Shown in pieces: positions 8,314 through 15,481 of a stretch of 64,000 nt of DNA (position 1 is its first letter; each line of letters begins with the position of its first letter). Under the pieces are notes generated by a model that did not search any database, was not told the origin of the DNA, and saw only the letters and a program-made list of their open reading frames with translations. This stretch comes from DATBAX01 sp963762965 (GTDB taxonomy: Bacteria > Acidobacteriota > Terriglobia > Terriglobales > Acidobacteriaceae). The translations under genes and the position numbers were made by a program. Where the stretch lies: assembly GCA_963762965.1 (NCBI GenBank), contig CAVXME010000005.1, forward strand, positions 1 through 64,000. Direction: 5' to 3'.

Positions 8314-9624
8314 CTATTCCCCTTTGTAGGCATCTTTCATGAATTTTCGGGCGCTTTCCGCTTGCGGAGTGCTTCCGTTGGTGGCGATGACGGCCTGGTA
8401 TTTCTTCAGCGCCAGATCGCGTTTTTGCAGCAAGTCATACATTTCGCCGGCTCCCAGGTTAGCTTTCTGGAGTATCTCCGGCGAGGGTTGCGTAACTTCA
8501 CTGACCAGTTCGTATGCCGTCGCCGCACCGCTGTAGTCTTTTTGACTACGCAGCAACTCCCCAAGGGCGAAAGCGGCAATTTCGTAATGCAAACTGCCAT
8601 AGTGGCCATCTCGTCCAGCCTGCCAAACCTTGCGATAGACTGCCGCAGCTTCTGGAATATGCCCTGAAGCGCGCAACAAGTTTCCCTCTTCCACCGCCAT
8701 CAGGATATTTCGCGGATAACTTTCCACTAGCCCGTGCACGATTTGCAGAGACTCGTTATAACGCCGTTCGCGGCGCAGAAATAACACCAAAAGAATTTTG
8801 GCGTCAATGCTGGTTTCCCCGTTTCCGGCCGCGCACTCTTGCAGGTACTTCAGGCCTTTCTCGGTGTTCCCTCCCAGTCCCACCATGGAAACTGCCGCTT
8901 TCACTCCCCAAGGCAAATTTCCTACTACATAATTATGTGTCCCGACGATTAGCTTGGCCTCGGTCATGCCGGGAGAAAGTTCGAGCACGCGTTCGTGATC
9001 GTGGCGCGCTCCCACCGCGTTCCGCAATGCAGAAAACCATGCCCGTTCCACCAGTGCCGTGTAGGTGGCAAACTGGGCGCGAGTCACTCCCCGGGCGTAG
9101 AGAGCGTCCACGTCATCGGGATGGCCATTCAGCCGGTCCTCTTCCAGTTTGAGCGCCTTTTGCACTAGGTCTTTGATCTGCTGCTGGACTTTTGGGTCTG
9201 GCGGCTGATGCTGCGCCGCCACAAAACTATCATTGGCATACTCGCCGGTATCCAACACGCCCATGCGATAAAGCTCGCGGAACAAAATCGCTGTTAGAAG
9301 ATGGTTGACCGCAAACGGATCATCCGGGTGGCGACGCAGCACCTGATCGAAGTCCTGAATGGCACGGTCGTAGTCCTGATTGTAAAAATGATCAAAGGCC
9401 GCAGGATTCAGCGGGTCGGTGGGGCGATAGGACATCCTGTCCGTCGGTCGACTGGCTGCCGCACTCACCGGAGTAACACTGGACTGGCTGAATGCCTGCT
9501 TCAGTCCCAACGCAGGCAGCACAACACACAACATCAAAGAAAACCCGACGCCGCGTCGGAACCAGACTGAGATCACTTTGCGCAAAGGTGTCGTGAACTT
9601 CAGTTTAATGCACTTCCATGTCAA
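8314..9624 (-). CDS. Secreted or anchored tetratricopeptide-repeat protein
   Basis: A 436-residue protein with a long N-region followed by one hydrophobic segment (about 26-46) that is a signal peptide or anchor. The rest is helical and contains TPR-type units, for example YNQDYDRAIQDFDQVLRRHPDDPFA (broken here as YNQDYDRAIQ then DFDQVLRRHPDDP), RRYNESLQIVHGL, HIPEAAAVYRKVW and KDYSGAATAYELV. Such repeats mediate protein contacts; no enzymatic motif is seen. The ATG lacks a strong Shine-Dalgarno site, so the start is uncertain. Its upstream region holds the structured element at 9650-9726. Confidence 0.75.
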   Translation of the reverse strand: MTWKCIKLKFTTPLRKVISVWFRRGVGFSLMLCVVLPALGLKQAFSQSSVTPVSAAASRPTDRMSYRPTDPLNPAAFDHFYNQDYDRAIQDFDQVLRRHPDDPFAVNHLLTAILFRELYRMGVLDTGEYANDSFVAAQHQPPDPKVQQQIKDLVQKALKLEEDRLNGHPDDVDALYARGVTRAQFATYTALVERAWFSALRNAVGARHDHERVLELSPGMTEAKLIVGTHNYVVGNLPWGVKAAVSMVGLGGNTEKGLKYLQECAAGNGETSIDAKILLVLFLRRERRYNESLQIVHGLVESYPRNILMAVEEGNLLRASGHIPEAAAVYRKVWQAGRDGHYGSLHYEIAAFALGELLRSQKDYSGAATAYELVSEVTQPSPEILQKANLGAGEMYDLLQKRDLALKKYQAVIATNGSTPQAESARKFMKDAYKGE

Positions 9625-9649
9625 GCCGAACCAAGACGGTCACTTTTAA

Positions 9650-9726
9650 CTACCGGTAGGACAGAGAAGACTGTCCAGGTAGCCGTAAAGCAAGATAAGT
9701 TTGCCGGGTTACGGGTAAATCTTGCT
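9650..9726 (+). ncRNA. Structured intergenic element with hairpin and possible pseudoknot
   Basis: Between the divergent TPR and zinc-ribbon genes. First hairpin: CTACC (9650-9654) with GGTAG (9678-9682), enclosing GGACAG (9659-9664) with CTGTCC (9671-9676). Next, CCGTAA (9683-9688) is complementary to TTACGG (9709-9714), while AGCAAGAT (9689-9696) is complementary to ATCTTGCT (9719-9726). The last two pairings interlock, so they would form a pseudoknot or compete. All pairs are Watson-Crick, so either strand could carry the RNA. I do not recognise it as a known riboswitch. Confidence 0.4.
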
Positions 9727-9840
9727 CGTTCGAACCGATCATCGCGATGAGCATCGTGCGCAAGCTGCTTTGCTTTCAGAAGGTTGGGATTCTGTAGTTT
9801 TGGTTACACGCTTGCGTATGAGGGTGAAAGGCTGCATCCC

Positions 9841-10287
9841 ATGTCAGAAGTGATTCCCGAAGCTCAACGCGAGTTCTGGCGCCCTCCCGTAATGCGGCAA
9901 GCCGCCGCGGTTGTTCCTGGCACGACCAACGTCTGCGCCGGTTGCAGCGCGGAGTTCATGGTCGGTTCGCGATTTTGCCACATTTGCGGCGTCGCCCGGG
10001 GGACACAAGCACAGAACGGATTTTGGGCCCATATTCTTGAATTTCTGCATGTCGTCGAATTTCAAGACCTAAAACACTGGCTTGGCTTGGGCACGCCCTC
10101 CCTGATTGCTTTTCTCGTCGGTGTTTTCTGTTTTCTAGCGGCAATTTTGGTGGGAGTAGTTTCCGGTGTTCGTAATTTCGAGGATTTTCAGGTGGTCCAG
10201 TATTGGCGAATGGAGTGGTTGCTCGCAGCCATCGTCGCCTTGGTCGCGGGAGTTCTATTGAAGAGCTCTGCAACGAACCAAAAATAA
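9841..10287 (+). CDS. Zinc-ribbon membrane protein
   Basis: A 148-residue protein read from the ATG at 9841; an in-frame ATG at 9784 is possible but its extra 19 residues look unlike coding sequence. Two Cys pairs (CAGC, CHIC, about residues 32-49) make a zinc ribbon on the N-terminal side, followed by two membrane segments (LIAFLVGVFCFLAAILVGVV and LLAAIVALVAGVLL). The function is unknown. It is a single gene ending 13 bp before the convergent thiD stop. Confidence 0.7.
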   Translation: MSEVIPEAQREFWRPPVMRQAAAVVPGTTNVCAGCSAEFMVGSRFCHICGVARGTQAQNGFWAHILEFLHVVEFQDLKHWLGLGTPSLIAFLVGVFCFLAAILVGVVSGVRNFEDFQVVQYWRMEWLLAAIVALVAGVLLKSSATNQK

Positions 10288-10300
10288 CAGCCCTCCCCGG

Positions 10301-11143
10301 CTATCTCTTCTTGTTAACCGATGGAATGGTAGTCACGACAGGCGGCATACCATACAGGTGGTTAATCGGTCCGATTCCTCTTCCCAGCGGATAAGCACTA
10401 GCAATCGCAGCAGTCACGTATTCCTTGGCCAGCCGAACCGCCTCGCCGAGTTCGCTTCCCAGCGCCAGATGACATGCGATTGCCGTCGCAAAAGCACATC
10501 CGGTTCCGTGGGTTGAGTTGGACTTCATGTGTTCAGCCCTGAGAACTGCCGACTGCGATCCGCGGCCGTCAGCAACACTGAACAGATCCATCGCCTCCTC
10601 CAGATGCCCCCCGGTGACGACTACCGCAGTGGCGCCCAGGGCGTGTAACCGGGTGGCTGCCTGCCGCATTTGTTCGAGGTTGCTCACGGTCAGTCCGGTC
10701 AGCAAGGCGGCTTCATCTACGTTCGGGGTTACAACCGCAGCTAAAGGCAGCAGTTTCTTCACTAAAACCTTAATCCCCGCTTGGTTCAGCAGCTCGGCCC
10801 CGGAGGAAGACCGAATTATCGGGTCCAACACGATATTCGGCAGTTTTCGGGGTTCCAGGAAGGCCGCGACAGCCTCCGCCACGCCTTCCGAAGCCAGCAT
10901 ACCGATGTGAACCGCCGCGATTTCAATGTCGGAAGCCAGTTCTTCGAGGCTCTCAGTCACAGTCTGTGGATTAACCGGCTCAACCTTCCTGACGCCCGCC
11001 GTCGATTGGACGGTTAAAGCCGTTACGCAAGCCACCCCGTAGCACCCGTGGGCTGCAATCGTCTTGATATCGGCGGTAACGCCTGCTCCTGAGGAGGGGT
11101 CAAAGCCGGCAATGGTTAGAACGACCGGTGGCGTGGAGGGCAT
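10301..11143 (-). CDS. thiD: Hydroxymethylpyrimidine/phosphomethylpyrimidine kinase
   Basis: This 280-residue ribokinase-fold enzyme phosphorylates HMP and then HMP-P in thiamine biosynthesis. The opening TIAGFDPSSGAGVTADIKT (10-28) binds the pyrimidine substrate. TPNVDEAALLTG and the C-terminal GTGCAFATAIA supply the ATP site and anion hole. Length matches the family. No thiE or thiC is adjacent, so this is a lone thiamine gene in the window. A tenuous link to the ThiF-like gene at 4253 is not supported by operon structure. Confidence 0.93.
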   Translation of the reverse strand: MPSTPPVVLTIAGFDPSSGAGVTADIKTIAAHGCYGVACVTALTVQSTAGVRKVEPVNPQTVTESLEELASDIEIAAVHIGMLASEGVAEAVAAFLEPRKLPNIVLDPIIRSSSGAELLNQAGIKVLVKKLLPLAAVVTPNVDEAALLTGLTVSNLEQMRQAATRLHALGATAVVVTGGHLEEAMDLFSVADGRGSQSAVLRAEHMKSNSTHGTGCAFATAIACHLALGSELGEAVRLAKEYVTAAIASAYPLGRGIGPINHLYGMPPVVTTIPSVNKKR

Positions 11144-11572
11144 AAGCGCAATCTATCTCCAAATCCCTGTTGATGGCAAAAATCTGCTCAGTAACCGTGC
11201 GAGTGGACTAATTATTTTTGGGGAATATTGGCCTGAATTAACCCTAAGTGATTATATACAAAGGGGTAACTACACGATGGAGACCTAAACAATTGAAAAC
11301 AATCGGCGAGCAAATATTGCACTGGCCCCACTCCGGCGATTATTTACCATTTAATAAACATCTAAGTGTATGCGAATACAGTAACATCACTGGTAACATC
11401 CAAGATATACAATAAGTTACGTGAGACATCTATAACTAGCTGGTCATCTTCCCATCTGGATTTACCGGTTGACAGCCTCGATCCAGACCCTTACGATTTC
11501 AGGATACCTTGCCAAGTCAGCTTAGGAGGGCTGCGGTTTTACAAGACAACTTTTGAGATGAGAGGTGACTGA
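11144..11572. other. AT-rich intergenic stretch
   Basis: About 430 bases without a convincing gene, clearly more AT-rich than its surroundings (many AATTATTT, ATATAC and TTTAATAAA stretches). It separates divergent thiD and rlpA. A good sigma-70-like promoter lies at its right end (11469-11497). I see no tRNA, repeat or ORF with coding character in the remainder. Confidence 0.6.
11469..11497 (+). promoter_or_regulatory. Sigma-70-like promoter for rlpA-pyrF
   Basis: Perfect -35 TTGACA (11469-11474), a 17-base spacer and -10 TACGAT (11492-11497), 75 bases before the rlpA ATG. It is the best housekeeping promoter match seen in the window. Confidence 0.6.
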
Positions 11573-12055
11573 ATGCGACGACGTATAGCTCATGGTCTGG
11601 CGATTCTTATTCTCGTCAGCTTGGGAGCGGCTCAGGGGCCAAACAGCTCAGGGTCAGTAAATACCCAAAGCCCAAAAACCAAACCATCCAGCGTAGCGAC
11701 TGCCGAAGCGATCAAGTCGCACGCCAAGCCGTATCAAGTTGGGACAGCGTCCTGGTACGGCGACTACTTCGTGGGTAAGCCCACTGCCAGCGGCGAGCCC
11801 TATAACATGTACGACCTGACGGCCGCCCATCCAACTCTGCCTTTGGGCAGCTGGATCAAGGTCACGAACCTGCGCAACCGCAAGGTGGTTGTGGTGCGGG
11901 TCAACGACCGCGGACCGATCGTCCCAGGCCGGATCCTTGATCTCTCCTACGGAGCAGCCCAGGTTCTTCAGTTCAATGGCCGGGGACTGCAAACTGTACG
12001 CATCGATGTGGTCCATCCCCAAGCGGTGGCCGTTCTCGAGCCAATGGCGTACTAG
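11573..12055 (+). CDS. rlpA: RlpA-like double-psi beta-barrel protein
   Basis: A 160-residue protein with a signal peptide (about 1-20, ending GAAQG), a Ser/Thr/Pro linker and a double-psi beta-barrel domain. The domain shows GTASWYGDYFVGKPTASGE (about 57-75), LPLGSWIKVTNLRN and VVRVNDRGPIVPGRILDLS. RlpA proteins are septal lytic transglycosylases or peptidoglycan-associated lipoproteins. Here there is no lipobox Cys and no SPOR domain, so septal targeting is not evident. An AGGTGA site lies five bases before the ATG. pyrF follows after 25 bp. Confidence 0.88.
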   Translation: MRRRIAHGLAILILVSLGAAQGPNSSGSVNTQSPKTKPSSVATAEAIKSHAKPYQVGTASWYGDYFVGKPTASGEPYNMYDLTAAHPTLPLGSWIKVTNLRNRKVVVVRVNDRGPIVPGRILDLSYGAAQVLQFNGRGLQTVRIDVVHPQAVAVLEPMAY

Positions 12056-12080
12056 CCGTAAATTCCTTTACAATTAGTAG

Positions 12081-12791
12081 GTGTCCGATCCGCGCGATCA
12101 GTTAATTGTCGCTTTGGATGTATCGTCCGCGGCCGCAGCCCAGAAGATTGTGGCGGCCGTGGGCGACTCCGCTTTGACCTACAAGGTGGGAATGCAGCTG
12201 TATACCGCCGAGGGTCCAAAGATAGTGCGCGACCTGGTCGCCTCTGGACGGCAAGTTTTTCTAGACCTCAAGTATCACGACATTCCGAATACGGTGGCGT
12301 CAGCAGTACGCGAAGCCGCAGCGCTGGGAGTGAGCCTGTTAACCATCCATGCGGCGGGCGGCGGCAAGATGGTGCGGGCCGCTACCGAGGCCGCGCGCAA
12401 CGGCAATTCTTCTCTGAGAATTCTCGGCGTCACCGTTCTCACCAGCATGGACGACAACGATCTAAATTCGACTGGAGTCCGGGGACGCGTTCTCGATCAA
12501 GTCTTGCGCTTGGCAGCCCTGGCGATTTCCGATGGATGCCACGGTGTGGTCTCTTCCGCACGCGAGACGGCCGAATTGCGTAGCGAGTTAGGCAATGATT
12601 TCCTGATTGTGAATCCGGGCGTACGCCCACTGGGAAGCGATCACGGCGATCAGGCACGAGTGGTCACGCCGGCACAGGCCATCTCAGCAGGTGCGACGCA
12701 TATTGTGGTGGGAAGACCGATCACCGCAGCCAGTGATCCTGCCGGCGAAGCTAAAGCGATTTTAGAGCAGATGAGCTTGGTGGCTCGGTAG
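12081..12791 (+). CDS. pyrF: Orotidine 5'-phosphate decarboxylase
   Basis: This 236-residue TIM-barrel enzyme makes UMP from OMP, the last step of de novo pyrimidine synthesis. Seen: VALDVSS near the N-terminus, the catalytic Lys-Asp array in DLKYHDIPNT, the phosphate-binding NPGVRP and HIVVGRPIT near the C-terminus. It starts with GTG at 12081. The gene is closely spaced after rlpA and is probably on the same transcript. No other pyr genes are in the window. Confidence 0.95.
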   Translation: MSDPRDQLIVALDVSSAAAAQKIVAAVGDSALTYKVGMQLYTAEGPKIVRDLVASGRQVFLDLKYHDIPNTVASAVREAAALGVSLLTIHAAGGGKMVRAATEAARNGNSSLRILGVTVLTSMDDNDLNSTGVRGRVLDQVLRLAALAISDGCHGVVSSARETAELRSELGNDFLIVNPGVRPLGSDHGDQARVVTPAQAISAGATHIVVGRPITAASDPAGEAKAILEQMSLVAR

Positions 12792-12872
12792 TTTCCCTAA
12801 ACCTACCCTAACTATCCAGCATTCTGAAACCAGCAGGTAATCGCCATTTCTCAGTGGTGGTAGGATATTGAT

Positions 12873-13028
12873 ATGTCCAGTGGAACCGTGAGATTTGTGG
12901 CCGTCAAGACAGTAAAGAAGCCTGCGACCGTGAAGTTCAAGACGAAGTCGGGTGAAACGGTTTCTTTCAAAGCGCTGAAGACGGTTAAGAAGCGGGAAGT
13001 AGTTCAATTTCGCTCGAAGAGAAAATGA
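12873..13028 (+). CDS. Small basic protein, putative antitoxin of the PIN protein
   Basis: A 51-residue ORF starting MSSGTVRFVAVKTVKK, with GTAGGA seven bases before the ATG. It is very Lys-rich, with two similar valine/lysine stretches (VAVKTVKKPATVKFKTK and FKALKTVKKREVVQFRSK), which suggests an internal repeat of a beta-strand unit. Its TGA overlaps the ATG of the PIN gene as ATGA, so the pair is translationally coupled. Small ORFs placed this way before PIN-domain genes are usually antitoxins or cofactors; most antitoxins are more acidic, so this basic partner is unusual. Function is inferred from position only. Confidence 0.65.
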   Translation: MSSGTVRFVAVKTVKKPATVKFKTKSGETVSFKALKTVKKREVVQFRSKRK

Positions 13029-13504
13029 AGCGCATCTATTTAGACAGTAATGTTTTGATAGCGCATTTTTCAGTTGATAAACCAGAGGAAGTGAAGAAAA
13101 AGTTGGTCGAGAATGCCCTGGTTGTATTCGCCCAACTCAAAGATGTACAGCTCTGCACTTCGATGTGGGCTATCACCGAGATGGTGAACATCTTGGTGTC
13201 AAACAAGAAAATGGCTCGCGGGGAAGTTGCAGAAATTGAAAGTCAACTTGTAAGCGAGCGCCGCTTGAAGGACTTGAAGATACTTTTCACCGAAGTCAGC
13301 CCTCAGAAAGACTACGACTTCGTCGAGTTTTTCTACCATGTCAGACAAGGAATTCTCAAATATCATTCTGGGGTAGGTGACATTATTCATAGCGTCATCA
13401 TGAAAAACAATGGCATCACCGAAATTCTGACGTTTGATGAAAAAGACGACTTTAAGCAAATACCGGGACTAACGGTTCTCCATCCAAAAGACATCAAGCT
13501 GTAA
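13025..13504 (+). CDS. PIN-domain ribonuclease-like protein (putative VapC-type toxin)
   Basis: A 159-residue PIN protein carrying the acidic residues expected for metal-dependent RNA cleavage: Asp7 in YLDSNVLI, Glu52 in AITEMVNIL, Asp119 in GVGDIIHSVIM and Asp138 in LTFDEKDD. VapC-type toxins of this fold cut tRNA, rRNA or mRNA when their antitoxin is lost. The start is fixed by ATGA overlap with the upstream 51-residue ORF. Base composition is more AT-rich than in pyrF upstream, consistent with acquisition. A housekeeping PIN nuclease is the alternative. Confidence 0.8.
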   Translation: MKRIYLDSNVLIAHFSVDKPEEVKKKLVENALVVFAQLKDVQLCTSMWAITEMVNILVSNKKMARGEVAEIESQLVSERRLKDLKILFTEVSPQKDYDFVEFFYHVRQGILKYHSGVGDIIHSVIMKNNGITEILTFDEKDDFKQIPGLTVLHPKDIKL

Positions 13505-13562
13505 AAAAAAGGCCGTGCAGCGAGATGACGTCTGCCAGCCATAGAAACTTGAAACTGGGGTT

Positions 13563-13742
13563 TTACAGCTTCTCGTAGAATTCGCACCCCGAGCACGAGA
13601 TAAAAATCCCGCCGGCAATGCCGCGTTCGCGGTCCTTGACCCGCTTTACGATGCGGGTAGGCTTGCCGCACTTGGGACAATCGGTGCTCTTGGTAGTGTC
13701 CATCTCTTTTTTACGATCGGCTGTTTTTGCGATCTTGGCCAT
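13563..13742 (-). CDS. Small zinc-ribbon protein
   Basis: A 59-residue protein starting MAKIAKTADRKKEMD at 13742, chosen because AGGAGAG lies six bases upstream; a longer reading to 13805 has no such site. The N-half is Lys-rich. Two CxxC pairs (CPKC about 23-26; CSGC about 51-54) flank a basic stretch, giving a zinc ribbon like those of topoisomerase C-terminal fingers. A nucleic-acid-binding role is possible but not shown. It is convergent with the PIN gene. Confidence 0.7.
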   Translation of the reverse strand: MAKIAKTADRKKEMDTTKSTDCPKCGKPTRIVKRVKDRERGIAGGIFISCSGCEFYEKL

Positions 13743-14057
13743 TGTTCTCTCCTGATGCTGTCTTCTGGCAGCAATCTTCCGCTGGGCCGTGGCCCGCGGT
13801 CTCATAAGAATTGGGGAGTAATTTTCTGGGCTGGTGCCACGGCAGCCGGAAGTTCTTGCCGGGGGTCTAATCCATACTCGCCAGAATTGATTTTACATGA
13901 AGGGTGGAGGATATGTCTTGTATTGGTAGCAAGATGCGCAGCTTCCCTGCTTCCGCAGGATGGTGAGCTATTCGTCCTGCGAATAAACCACATCACATTT
14001 TTTGCTTCCTCTACGGTTGACAGGTTTCGGGAGGTTTCGTAACGTATACATCAAGCA
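13743..14057. other. Intergenic region upstream of the his leader
   Basis: About 315 bases without a convincing gene. It contains an inverted repeat CGCAGGA...TCCTGCG with a 15-base loop (about 13966-13994) and, at the right end, the candidate his promoter. Nothing else is recognisable. Confidence 0.5.
14017..14045 (+). promoter_or_regulatory. Candidate his operon promoter
   Basis: TTGACA at 14017-14022 is a perfect -35. At 17-base spacing the -10 would be TAACGT (14040-14045), a weak match; TATACA at 14045-14050 is a better -10 but 22 bases away. Transcription from here would start just before the his leader peptide. Confidence 0.4.
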
Positions 14058-14129
14058 ATGTTCACCAACCGCCATCACCACCATCTTCACCATCACGCGC
14101 ATAGCGTGCGGGTGGATGTGTGTAGCTGA
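14058..14129 (+). CDS. hisL: his operon leader peptide
   Basis: A 23-codon ORF, MFTNRHHHHLHHHAHSVRV and a short tail, with eight His codons (runs of four and three plus one). This is the hallmark of a histidine attenuation leader: when charged His-tRNA is scarce, ribosomes stall on these codons. It sits 100 bases before hisI and directly before overlapping antiterminator and terminator sequences. The Shine-Dalgarno site is weak (CAAG). Identification rests on His content and context. Confidence 0.9.
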   Translation: MFTNRHHHHLHHHAHSVRVDVCS

Positions 14130-14176
14130 CGGCGATCGTTAGAAATCAGCACTCACAAGATCCGGCCCGCTGACGC
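14104..14176 (+). promoter_or_regulatory. his antiterminator pairing
   Basis: GCGTGCGGG plus GGAT (14104-14117) is complementary to ATCC, CCCGC and ACGC (14160-14176): thirteen base pairs in three blocks, separated by T/GG and a TG bulge. It uses the same 14166-14176 bases as the left arm of the terminator, so the two folds exclude each other. Confidence 0.7.
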
Positions 14177-14197
14177 GAAAAGCTCAGCGGGTTTTTT
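14166..14197 (+). terminator. his attenuator terminator
   Basis: CCCGCTGA (14166-14173) pairs perfectly with TCAGCGGG (14184-14191) around a ten-base loop, followed by six T. It is a rho-independent terminator located between the His-rich leader peptide and hisI. Confidence 0.9.
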
Positions 14198-14228
14198 GTG
14201 TCTGCATTTTGTTTAGAGGGATCATCCA

Positions 14229-14612
14229 ATGAACCAGAACTTGAGCAACCCGGAAATTGATTTTGACAAGATGTTGGGGCTTACGCCTGCCATTGTGCAG
14301 GATGCCGGCAATGGCGAAATCCTGATGCTGGGTTTCATGAACCGGCAGGCTTGGGAGCGCACGCTGGGCACGGGATATGTGACCTTCTACAGCCGGACCC
14401 GCAACGAACTGTGGACCAAGGGCGAAACCTCTGGCAACCGGCTAAAAGTGCTGGCGGCGGCGACGGATTGCGATCGCGACACCTTGCTACTCCAGGTGAA
14501 AGTGGAAGGAGCGGGCGTGGTATGTCACGAAGGCACGCGTTCGTGTTTTACCAAGAAGATATCTCTTCTCGCGAACAACCCAGCCGCCACAGAAACACAG
14601 GAGACCTCGTGA
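14229..14612 (+). CDS. hisI: Phosphoribosyl-AMP cyclohydrolase
   Basis: A 127-residue enzyme that opens the adenine ring of PR-AMP, step three of histidine synthesis. It carries FYSRTRNELWTKGETSGN (53-70), the metal site TDCDRDTLL (79-87) and CHEGTRSCF (99-107). The protein ends shortly after, so it is a stand-alone HisI without the HisE pyrophosphatase domain often fused to it. It opens the operon after the attenuator; hisG overlaps its stop by one base. Confidence 0.96.
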   Translation: MNQNLSNPEIDFDKMLGLTPAIVQDAGNGEILMLGFMNRQAWERTLGTGYVTFYSRTRNELWTKGETSGNRLKVLAAATDCDRDTLLLQVKVEGAGVVCHEGTRSCFTKKISLLANNPAATETQETS

Positions 14613-15481
14613 TGAAACTGCGCATTGGAATTCCCAAAGGTAGTTTGCAGGAGGCCACGCTGCAATTGTTCGGGCAAGCGGGGCTGCAAATCCACACCAA
14701 TGCCCGGTCTTATTTTGCCTCGACGGGCGACCCTGAGATCGAATGCATGCTGATCCGCGCCCAGGAAATGGCTCGCTATGTTGAACACGGTGCGCTCGAT
14801 GCCGGCCTAACTGGATTCGACTGGGTAATCGAAAGCGGCTTGCAAGTCGAGACCGTGGCCAACCTGAGCTACGCCAAACAGAGCCGCGGCAATGTTCGTT
14901 GGGTGCTGGCCGTGCCGGAGAGTTCATCTTTCCAGCGGGCCGAGGATTTGCACGGCTGCATTATCGCCACCGAACTGGTGAATGTAACGAAAAGCTATTT
15001 TCAAAGCCACAATGTTGAAGTGAAAGTTGAATTCTCCTGGGGCGCGACCGAAGTCAAACCACCGATGCTGGCGGACGCCATTGTAGAAGTCACCGAGACC
15101 GGGAGCTCTCTGCGGGCCAACCACCTGCGCATTATCGACACGGTATTCGAATCGAATACGCAAATCATAGCCAACAAGAACTCGTGGGCTGACCCCGGAA
15201 AACGCCGCAAGATTGAAAACCTGGCGCTCATGCTGCGTGGTGCCATGGAAGCCAAAGATCGGGTTGGGCTGATGCTCAATGTCCGCAAGGAAAATCTCGA
15301 TGCCGTTCTTTCGGTTCTGCCTGCACTGAAGCGGCCAACGATTTCCACCCTCAGCGATCCGGAGTGGCTGGCGGTGAATACGGTGATTGAAGAGTCCACC
15401 GCCTGGGAGGTGATTCCACGGCTAAAAGAAGCGAAGGCACAAGGCATTGTCGAGTATCCGCTGAATAAGGTGGTGATGTAA
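14612..15481 (+). CDS. hisG: ATP phosphoribosyltransferase, long form
   Basis: This 289-residue protein catalyses the first, feedback-controlled step of histidine synthesis. It starts MKLRIGIPKGSLQEATL. After two periplasmic-binding-like lobes comes a C-terminal ACT-like regulatory region of about 75 residues (VGLMLNVRKENLDAV onward), so this is the long form, which needs no HisZ and is usually inhibited by histidine. The ATG shares one base with the hisI stop; a GTG three bases earlier is an alternative start. The TAA overlaps the ATG of hisD. Confidence 0.96.
   Translation: MKLRIGIPKGSLQEATLQLFGQAGLQIHTNARSYFASTGDPEIECMLIRAQEMARYVEHGALDAGLTGFDWVIESGLQVETVANLSYAKQSRGNVRWVLAVPESSSFQRAEDLHGCIIATELVNVTKSYFQSHNVEVKVEFSWGATEVKPPMLADAIVEVTETGSSLRANHLRIIDTVFESNTQIIANKNSWADPGKRRKIENLALMLRGAMEAKDRVGLMLNVRKENLDAVLSVLPALKRPTISTLSDPEWLAVNTVIEESTAWEVIPRLKEAKAQGIVEYPLNKVVM

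Noticed and set aside
9677..9714. AGGTAGCCG...CCGGGTTACGG resembles the 3' part of a cyclic-di-GMP (GEMM) riboswitch.
   Set aside because: The conserved 5' half (GGCAAACC, GGACGCAAAGCC) is absent and an extra stem interrupts the motif.
14045..14050. TATACA as -10 partner of TTGACA at 14017.
   Set aside because: The spacer of 22 bases is too long for a normal promoter; kept only as an uncertainty.
14351..14611. Open-frame extension of hisG upstream into hisI.
   Set aside because: HisG homology begins at MKLRIGIPKG (14612); the extension lies wholly within hisI in another frame.
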